Shown in pieces: positions 47,901-56,900 of a stretch of DNA of 64,000 bases. The stretch covers positions 4,876,501-4,940,500 of the forward strand of contig NZ_CP151951.1 of the NCBI RefSeq assembly GCF_038592985.1. The letters are read 5' to 3'. Numbering within the stretch: the first letter of the stretch is position 1; each line of letters opens with the position of its first letter. This stretch comes from Paenibacillus sp. FSL R10-2782 (lineage in GTDB: Bacteria > Bacillota > Bacilli > Paenibacillales > Paenibacillaceae). The notes beneath the pieces are model-generated. The model was given only the letters and a program-made list of their open reading frames with translations, had not been told where the DNA came from and made no database searches. The translations under genes were made by a program, and so were the position numbers.

Positions 47901-50900
47901 CGTCCAGCTTCAAGTCTCCTTGCATTTCAAAAGTAATTTGCTCAAAATAGGCGCCAGATCTGGAATCCAGCAAATTGTGAAACAGCATCCCCTTTTGTAA
48001 AGGAGTCAACGGATACACATCTTCAATGTCACCTATATGCTGTGTCTGCTGAATAATCTGCTCCAACTCTTCCATGGTCAAATGCTTTAGAGATAAATCA
48101 CTTGGTGTGATTTCCGTCCGTTCGCAACTTGCACAGTGTTCGATGACTTGACGCAAGCTATCTTCCAGATGTGCTGCAAATTGCTGCATAGTTTGACTTA
48201 GATATTGTTTTTTACTGTAACTTAGCTGTAACGATAAATTGCCGTTAGTAATACTGCCGTTAATTATTAACTTATATGGCCTTAATTGATTCCCACTCAC
48301 CTCGGAGCCGACAGAATAAGTGGACAGGCGCATAGAGCTATTTTTCAAATCCTGATCAAACTGACCCAGGTAATTAAAGCTGACTTCAGGCTGCAGGTCG
48401 CCAAATGTTGCATTCCGGGCACCGTGATTTTCAGATAAGTACCGCAGTAAGCCATATCCGATCCCCTTGTTAGGAATCTCCCGTAATCCTTCCTTAATGC
48501 CTTTAATTCGACTGGCTATACTAGTGTGATGACGAACGGAAAGAATGACCGGGTATAGACTCGTGAACCAGCCAACCGTACGTGAAATATCAACATCATC
48601 CATAATGCTTTCCCGGCCATGTCCCTCCAGCATAATTGCGACCTTCTCCATGCCAGTCCAGCGATGAACAGCTATGCCAAGAGCTGTAAGCAGCAAATCA
48701 TTTATTTCCGTGTTATAAGCCCGATTTGCCCCTTTTAACAGCTGTCCGGTCTCCTCTTCAGACCATTGCAAGGTTATAGTCTCGCTGTCTTTTATCAAGG
48801 AACGGCTTACTTCCAAGTCCACAGGAAGTGGTGAGACGATGGTATGATCCACTGCTTCCCAAAAAGAACGCTCCGGCTCAATTGCATTGCTAGTGGCATA
48901 ATCTGACAGCTTATATGCCCATGTCTGAAAAGAATCAGTTTTCAAAGGTAATTGAACAAAAGCTCCGGCTTCTACCTGTTCATAAGCACTTGCGATATCT
49001 TCCAGCAAAATCCGCCAGGACACACCATCCACCACCAAATGATGGATGACAATTAGTAGATGATCACCATCTGCACAACGGAACAGACCCAGCTTTACTA
49101 ATGGACCTTTTTCTAAATCAATGCTTTGCTGTATCCGGTTAGCTGCAGCCTCAATTGCCGCAAAAGGCTGGGAGTCGGCTGTAAAATCTACAATTTCCAG
49201 ATTATACAGCTCCCCATCATCCATTCCACGATTCCATGCCTCATACCCATATTCTGTCTGACGAAATACCATACGAAGCGCATCATGATGGCTTATGACA
49301 CCTTTCATGGAATGTCGCAGCGTCTGTTCATCAAACCTTTGCTCTCTAAAGAGCAGCATGGATTGATTCATATGATGAGGATCGGCAATTTGGTTTTCTA
49401 AAAACCAATACTGGATAGGAGAACGTTTAACCTTTCCAACTACCGTCTTTTGATCCGCTACTCTGTTCAGTATTTGCATATGAGAATTTAGCGAAGCGAT
49501 AGTTGGATAAGAAAATAAATGCTTCATCTCCAAATGATATCCCGCTTGTCTTAAACCGGATGAAACTTGAATGGCCTTAATGGAATCGCCACCCAAATCA
49601 AAAAAGTTATCCCCTGTTCCTATCTGCGGCACACCGAGCACCTTTTGCCAGACAGTGACCAGCACCTGCTCCACTTCGTTTCCAGGCGCGGTATACTCCA
49701 CTCCGGTTTGAATACTCTCCGTTGGCACAGGCAGCTCTTTACGGTCCACTTTCCCATTAGGCGTTAGCGGTAGCCGTTCCAGCGGAATCATATAGGCCGG
49801 TATCATATACGCTGGCAGCTCTTCCAATAGAGCTTCCCGTATCCGCGCGCCCGTCATCTCGCGCTCAGCTACATAGTACGCCGCCAATTGCTTCGCGCCA
49901 TCCTCCGCTTCATGGACAACCACAGCCGCTTGCTGAACGAAGGCCAGGCTCTGCAGCTTCGCTTCAATCTCTCCCGGCTCAATCCGGTATCCACGGATTT
50001 TCACCTGTTGGTCCAGCCGTCCCAGATAGCTGATCGTTCCGTCCGGACGCCAGCGTCCCCGGTCCCCCGTCCGGTATAACCGTTCACCCGCTGCCCATGG
50101 ATGCGCTACAAACCGCTCACGGGTTAATTCCTCCTGATTCAAATAACCACGGGCCAGACCGGCTCCCCCGACCCAGATTTCTCCCGCCATCCCTATCGGC
50201 AGGAGCCGCCCCTCTTGATCCATAATGTAGGCGGTTGAGTTGGCGATCGGTCGCCCAATCGGAATATGGTTGGTATAGTCCTGGTCAATCTCAAAGCTAC
50301 AGGAAAAGGTCGTGTTTTCCGTCGGACCATAGCCATTCACCAGCGTGACATTCGGGCATGCGCGGCGTACCGCCGATACGACCGATGGCACGAGCGCATC
50401 CCCTCCCACAATAAGATAACGCAGCGGCTCAAACTGTGCTGGCTCTTGCTGCGCCAACTGATGGAACAATGGCGCGGTCAGCCACATGACCGTAATTTGG
50501 TGCTCTCGGATAGCTTCCCCCAACAGTTCTGCACTCAACAGAACCATCTCGGGTACAATGACCAGCCTCAGCCCGTTCAGCAAGGCCCCCCAAATTTCAA
50601 ACGTACAGGCGTCAAAAACCAGCGCCCCTGTTAGCAAAATACGGTCAGCAGGTGTCCATGCCACAACATTTGTTTCTTTCACCAAACGTACGACACTTCG
50701 CTGCTCCACCATGACCCCTTTGGGTTGTCCGGTCGAACCTGAGGTATACATCACATAAGCCAGATGATGGGCTTCTGATACGCTCGGCAAGTCAGAGTCA
50801 TCCGCAGCATATGCATTTTCGTCCCCCAGGTCCAGCATTCGGCCCTCATATCCGGCCTGCTCGACCCGTTCCATGGCCTGATGAACGGCATCTCCAGTTC

Positions 50901-53900
50901 CGGAAGATGCTGTCAGCAGCATGTTGACCTGACCGTCGGCCAGCATAAAGCGAATACGTTCCGCGGGATAAGTCGGATTGATCGGTAAATAGGCGCCTCC
51001 AGCCTTCAAAATGGCTAACATTCCCACAATCATGTCTGCAGAGCGATCCGCCAAAATCCCGATCCGCTGATCCGGCTGCACGCCGCAGGCCCGCAGCGTA
51101 TGCGCCAGCTGGTTCGAGCGTTTCTGCAAGGCACGGTAGGTCCAGCTCTTGTCCCCGCACACAACCGCAATTTGCTCCGGTACACGTGCTGCCTGTTCTT
51201 CAAACAACTGCGCAATGGGCAGCTCGTGCGGATATGCTTGGGCAGTATCATTAAAGACGTCCAGAATCAGACGTTTGTCCGCCTCGGTTACCCACTGGAG
51301 CTCGTTGACACGCATGTCCGGGCGTTCCGCTATTTGCCGCAAAAGATGAAGCAACTGGTTGCTGATTTGCTCTATCTCTGCCTGACTATAGACGCTTGCA
51401 TTGTATTGAAATTTGAATGTGAATGTTTCGCCAGGCAGCACAATGAGATTAAAATCATAGTTCGTCTGCTCACGAATTTCCACATTGACTATCGTTAAAC
51501 CGGATTTGTGCCCTCCCTGTACGAGCTTATGCATCTGTGCGTCTACCGGATAATTTTCAAACACCAGTATATGCGTAATCAATTCTTGTTTTCGACCGCT
51601 CTCCCTCTGCATCTCATATAATGGATACGTATCATATGCGATGGAAGAAATCGCCTGTCGTTGGCTCATTTGAAGCAGCCCTGCAAAGCTCATATCTGCT
51701 GTTGTGCGAATACGTACTGGGATGGTATTAATACATGGTCCCACCATAGTGGAGACACCTTCCAGTTCCGCCGGTCTACCCGACACCACGCTACCAAAGA
51801 CAACATCATCACTGTCGTTATGTTTTTGAAGTAGTGTTCCCCATATAGTCTGTATAAAAGTATTGACAGTAACTTGTACATCAGCGGCTGCCATCTTCAT
51901 GTAACGTGTTAATGCCTCATCTATAAGGCAAGTATATTCTTCACATACATAGCTGTCGTTCACATTTTGAAGAGGCGTAGCGGCAGGGACATTCGCTTGC
52001 CCTTCATACCCATCCAAATAAGCCTGCCAGTAGGCAGATGCCTCTTCATGGTTTTGCGCTTCAAGCCACTCGATATATTGGGAGTATGGAGCTACAGCAG
52101 GTAGCTTAGCCTGTCGTTGCTGGAGTGCAGCATCGTAATGCTCCATCAGCTCACCGAAAATGAGTGGCAGACACCAACCGTCCAGAATGATATGATGAAA
52201 TGTCCAGATACACTGGTATTGATGGTCTTTTGTGCCTAAAATGGTCATGCGCATCAATGGACCGCGTGCCAAGTCGAATCCGAGCTCCTTTTCTTGCAAC
52301 GCGCATAACCTTACATGCTCCTTATACTGTTGTTCATTTAGTGCGCCCATGTCTTCATAAACGAAGCTCAACCGGGCATTCCGATATACTATTTGCAGCG
52401 GAGCATTCCGCCAATTATCCATAAAACAAGTACGAAATACGCTATGTCTCTGCATTACTTTTTCCAAAGCATTTGCAAAGTGATCCACGTTAAGCTGACC
52501 ATGCAGCTTAAATAAAATCTGCTCGACATAAGCAGATGATTGCCTGTCAGCTACACCGTGAAACAACATTCCCTTTTGCATCGGCGTTAAAGAGTAAATA
52601 TTTTCAACCTCTTGAGGATGCTCGCAAGCTTGCTGCAGTTGCTCCAACAGTTCGTCCAATTCTCCAACGGACAATCCTTTCATCGAAACATCACTTGGCG
52701 TAAGCTGCACCTGTTCCTGACTCACGCAATGCTCAATAATTTCAATGATTTTATCGTGCAGCAGCCAAGCCAGCTTTTGTATACTTTGCTTTTCAAATTG
52801 TTTGGCACTGTAGCTGATGCTGAAAGACAGTTGTCCTTGCGCCACGATGCCGTTAATATCAAGTGCATAGAGTCTGTTCTGGTTGGGACTGACAGATAGT
52901 CCACCCATAAAAGGCGCTACCTGCATGCCTTCATAACCAGTCTCCGTATCGAATTGCCCCAGGTAGTTAAAACTGATTTCCGGTGTTTGGCCAGCTATTC
53001 CATCCTCGGTCTGATCCAAGGTGTAGCGCAGCAGCCCATACCCGATACCTTTGTTGGGAACTCGCCGCAGCTCCTCCTTCACCGTCTTGATTTGCGCAGA
53101 TAATGCCTGCCCTGCCGGAAAGGACAGCCGTACCGGATAGCGACTGGTGAACCACCCTACCGTCCGCGTTACATCCAGTTCCGGCACGATCGCCTCTCGG
53201 CCATGCCCCTCCAGGCTGATCGCTACTTCCGTGATGCCCGTCCATACCTGTATGGCCCGTCCCAGTGCGGTCAGCAGCAGATCATTCATCTCTGTCGTAT
53301 ATGCCCGGTGACTTTGCTTGAGCAGCTGCTCCGTCTCTCCCGCTGTCCACTGCACCGTCACTTCTTCACTGTCCTTTACCAAGGATACGCTCGTCTCGGC
53401 GTAGTCCTGCGGCAGACCTGGTGCCGCTGTTGCTTGGATGCCCGCCCAGTACCCTGCTTCCGCCTGCAGCGCCTCACTCCTCGCATAGTGCGACAACCCC
53501 TCCGCCCAAGCCTGAAAGGCGTCCGTTTTCATCGGCAGCCGGATCGGTTCCCCTTGCTGTGCCTGGGTATACGCTGTGTCCAAATCCTCCAGCAGTATGC
53601 GCCAGGAGACGCCGTCGATGACCCAGTGGTGGATTGCCACCAGCAGATGATCGCCATCCGTACACCGGAACAATCCCAGCTTGACCAGTGGGCCTTCGTT
53701 CAGATCCATCGTCGCCTGAATCCGGCTCGCCTCTGCCTCAATCGCTTCCTCGCTGTCTGTATCCGGTGCCATGTCCAGCACCTCCAGGCTGTAGCCCGCT
53801 CCCTCCCCGATCTGACGGGTCCACGCCGTATAACCGCTATCGCTCTGGCGCAGCACGGTCCGCAGGGCATCATGGTGATCCGTTAATGCCTGCATCGCGG

Positions 53901-56900
53901 CTTGCAGTGCCCTCACTTCCCAACCGTCCGAGCGCTGCAAAACGACACACTGGTTATAGTGATGCAGGTCGGTCGGCTGCTCGATCACGAAGGCCTGCTG
54001 GATCGGGGTCATTCCCGTAACCCCCCGGATCTCGCCTTGCTCTGCCGTCCGCTTCACCGGCTCGACATGGGAACTTAAGGCGGCAATCGTAGGATAGGTC
54101 AGCAGTTCTTTCATCCCCACCTGGTAGCCCGCTTGGTACAGCTTCGCTGACACCTGGATGGACTTGATGGAGTCCCCGCCCAGATCCAGGAAGGAATCAT
54201 GAATGCCGACCTGCGCCACCCCCAATACTGCTGCCCAGATCGAGACGAGTTGCTCCTCAACTGCATTGCGCGGCGGTGCATAAGCAACACCTGGCTCCAA
54301 GTACGCCTGTGGCGCGGGCAGTGCCTTGCGGTCTACTTTTCCGTTGGACGTCAGCGGCAGCGCCTCCAGAGGCACAAAGTAGGTCGGGATCATATACTCC
54401 GGCAGCGACGTACTCAGCGCTGCCCGCAATTCTCTACCCGTCATTTTCCCGTCCGTGACGACGTAGGCACACAGCTCCTGCCATCCGCTTTCTGCCGAGC
54501 GGGCGATCACTACCACCTCCCGGACCGCAGCCAGCGCCCGAATCGCACCTTCCACTTCCCCCAGTTCAATCCGGTAGCCCCGGATTTTCACCTGATCGTC
54601 CGTGCGGCCGATATACTCCAGCTCCCCGTCGATCCGCCGGCGCGCTACGTCACCCGCCCGGTACATCCGTTGCCCTGGCACAAAGGGATTCGCCACAAAC
54701 TTCTCTGCCGTCTGCTCCGCCCGGTTCAGGTACCCCCGGGCTACCCCGTCTCCGCCAATGTACATCTCGCCTGCGACCCCGGCCGGCACCGGCTGTCTAT
54801 ACGGATCCAGCACATAAATGCTCGTATTCGCTGCCGGACGGCCAATCGGCACATACTCGCCCATCGGGCGGGCCGGATCATACAGATAACTCATACAACC
54901 GACGACGGTCTCCGTCGGGCCATATTCGTTGAACAGGCGCACCGTGCCACCGCTTTGCTCCCAAATCCCCGCCGCAAGCTTCGCGCTCAGATTCTCTCCT
55001 CCGACGATCATTCGGCGGATCGTGCTGTCCTGCACCAGCCCCAGTTCGTGCACCAGATGCAAGTGAGCCGGGGTCAGCTTGATCAGATCGATCCGGGGAT
55101 CGCGGAAGATGCGCGGCAGCAGCGCCGCTTTATCCTCACCCGGGTAGACGATCACTGTATTTCCCGTGATCAGCGGCGTGAAGATGCTCGTCACCGTCAG
55201 GTCAAAGGCCAGGGAGGAATACAATGGGAACGTCGTCTTCATCCCTTGTACATACGTGCGGCTGGACCACCAAATATAGTTGGTCAGCCCCTGATGTTCA
55301 ATTAACACGCCCTTGGGCTGACCCGTGGAGCCGGAGGTGTAAATCATGTAGGCCAAATGCTGCATCCGATCTCGGGGAGCGTCCAGCTCCTCCACAGGGG
55401 CAGCCGTTTCCTCCGGTGCCCCGTTCGCTCCAAGGAGTAGCACCCTACCGTTATAGTCCGCCGGAAGCTGGACTCCGTCCCCCACCAGCGCGATGCGAGC
55501 GCCGGAATCTTGAAGCATGTAGGCGATCCGTTCGTCTGGAGAAGCCGGGTCCATCGGCACGTAGGCCCCGCCTGCTTTCAGGACAGCGAGAATGGCGATG
55601 ACCACCTCTGCGCTGTGTTCGGCACAGATCGCAACCCGATGGTCGGCCTGCACGCCTGCTGCCCGGAGGGTATGCGCCATCCGATTGGCCTGAGCATTAA
55701 GCTCCCAGTAGGTAAGCCTGCGATCCTCGCAGATGACTGCCGTCTGTTCCGGTGTACGCCCCACCTGTTGTTCAAACAGCTGCTCCACCGTCTGCTCGCG
55801 CGGATAATCTGCTGCCGTATCGTTCCAGTCATAGAGTGTTGCCTTTACTTCGTCTTCATCCATCATGGATAATTCGGCTATAGTACAATTTGGAGAACCT
55901 GACATTCCTCGCGCAATGTTCAGTAGACAAGACATGATGGATGAAATTTCCTCACCGTTAAACAACTCTGTACGATAATCGACGTATATTTCCATCGCAT
56001 GCTTATCTATTTTTTCGACGACATGAATCAACAAATCGTTGACCTCATCCCCACAAAAATTCGTATAAGCAATTAACGGAGCCCCGTCGATTTCCTGCAC
56101 GGTCAGTGGTCTATACTCAATTGCCGTTCCAAACAACCTTTGAATGTCCTGAACTGTATGCAACTCACGAATATCCTTGATGAGCTGGTTATATGGATAT
56201 TTTTGATGACGTAAAATTTTGGATTGCAACTTAGATACCTTTTGAAGAAAGGAAAGTACTTCTTCCTGAGGGTCCACAAATATTCTTACAGCTGTGGTGC
56301 TCACATACATTCCGAGAGTTTCTTTTTCCTCTCTCGTAGAGCGATTCACATAATTGGTTCCAACCACCATATCGCTTTCGTGCGTCATTTTATTCATGTA
56401 TACGTAGAATGCGCTTAGGAAAAACGTAAACATACTGATTTTATATTGATCCGAAAACAGCTTAATACGTTGATATAATTCGGCATCAATATCAAAATAT
56501 TTTCGTTCACCCTTGGTACTTGTCAGTAATGAATTGTGTGGTTTGAGTTCGGTTAGAACCGGCAACGTTTGAAACTGCTCCAACCAAAACGCTTTATCTT
56601 TTTGATAACGTTCCGATTGTTCATAATTTTTTTCAGTAGATATATAATCGATGTAAGAGCCTGCATTCGACGAAGGTAGGAATTGACCCTCTTTAATATC
56701 CATGTAGGTTTTTGTAATTTCGTTTACCAGATTAGCCAGACTGATTCCGTCGGATATTATATGATGAATTTTGATGTTGTAACCAAAGCATTTGTCTTTA
56801 ATTTTAAAAATTCTGAATTGGTATAAATCAGAATCATAGAGTTTGAGAGGTTCTCTATTATGAATATCGAGCCAGCTGTCCATATACTGTTCATAGTTCT

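Noticed and set aside
54199..55305. Long plus-strand frame (368 codons) inside NRPS 1, with equivalents at 36489–37544 and 40522–41577
   Set aside because: It recurs in each copy of the GC-rich Asn block, has no ribosome binding site and is the antisense shadow of the A domain, whose motifs are unmistakable.
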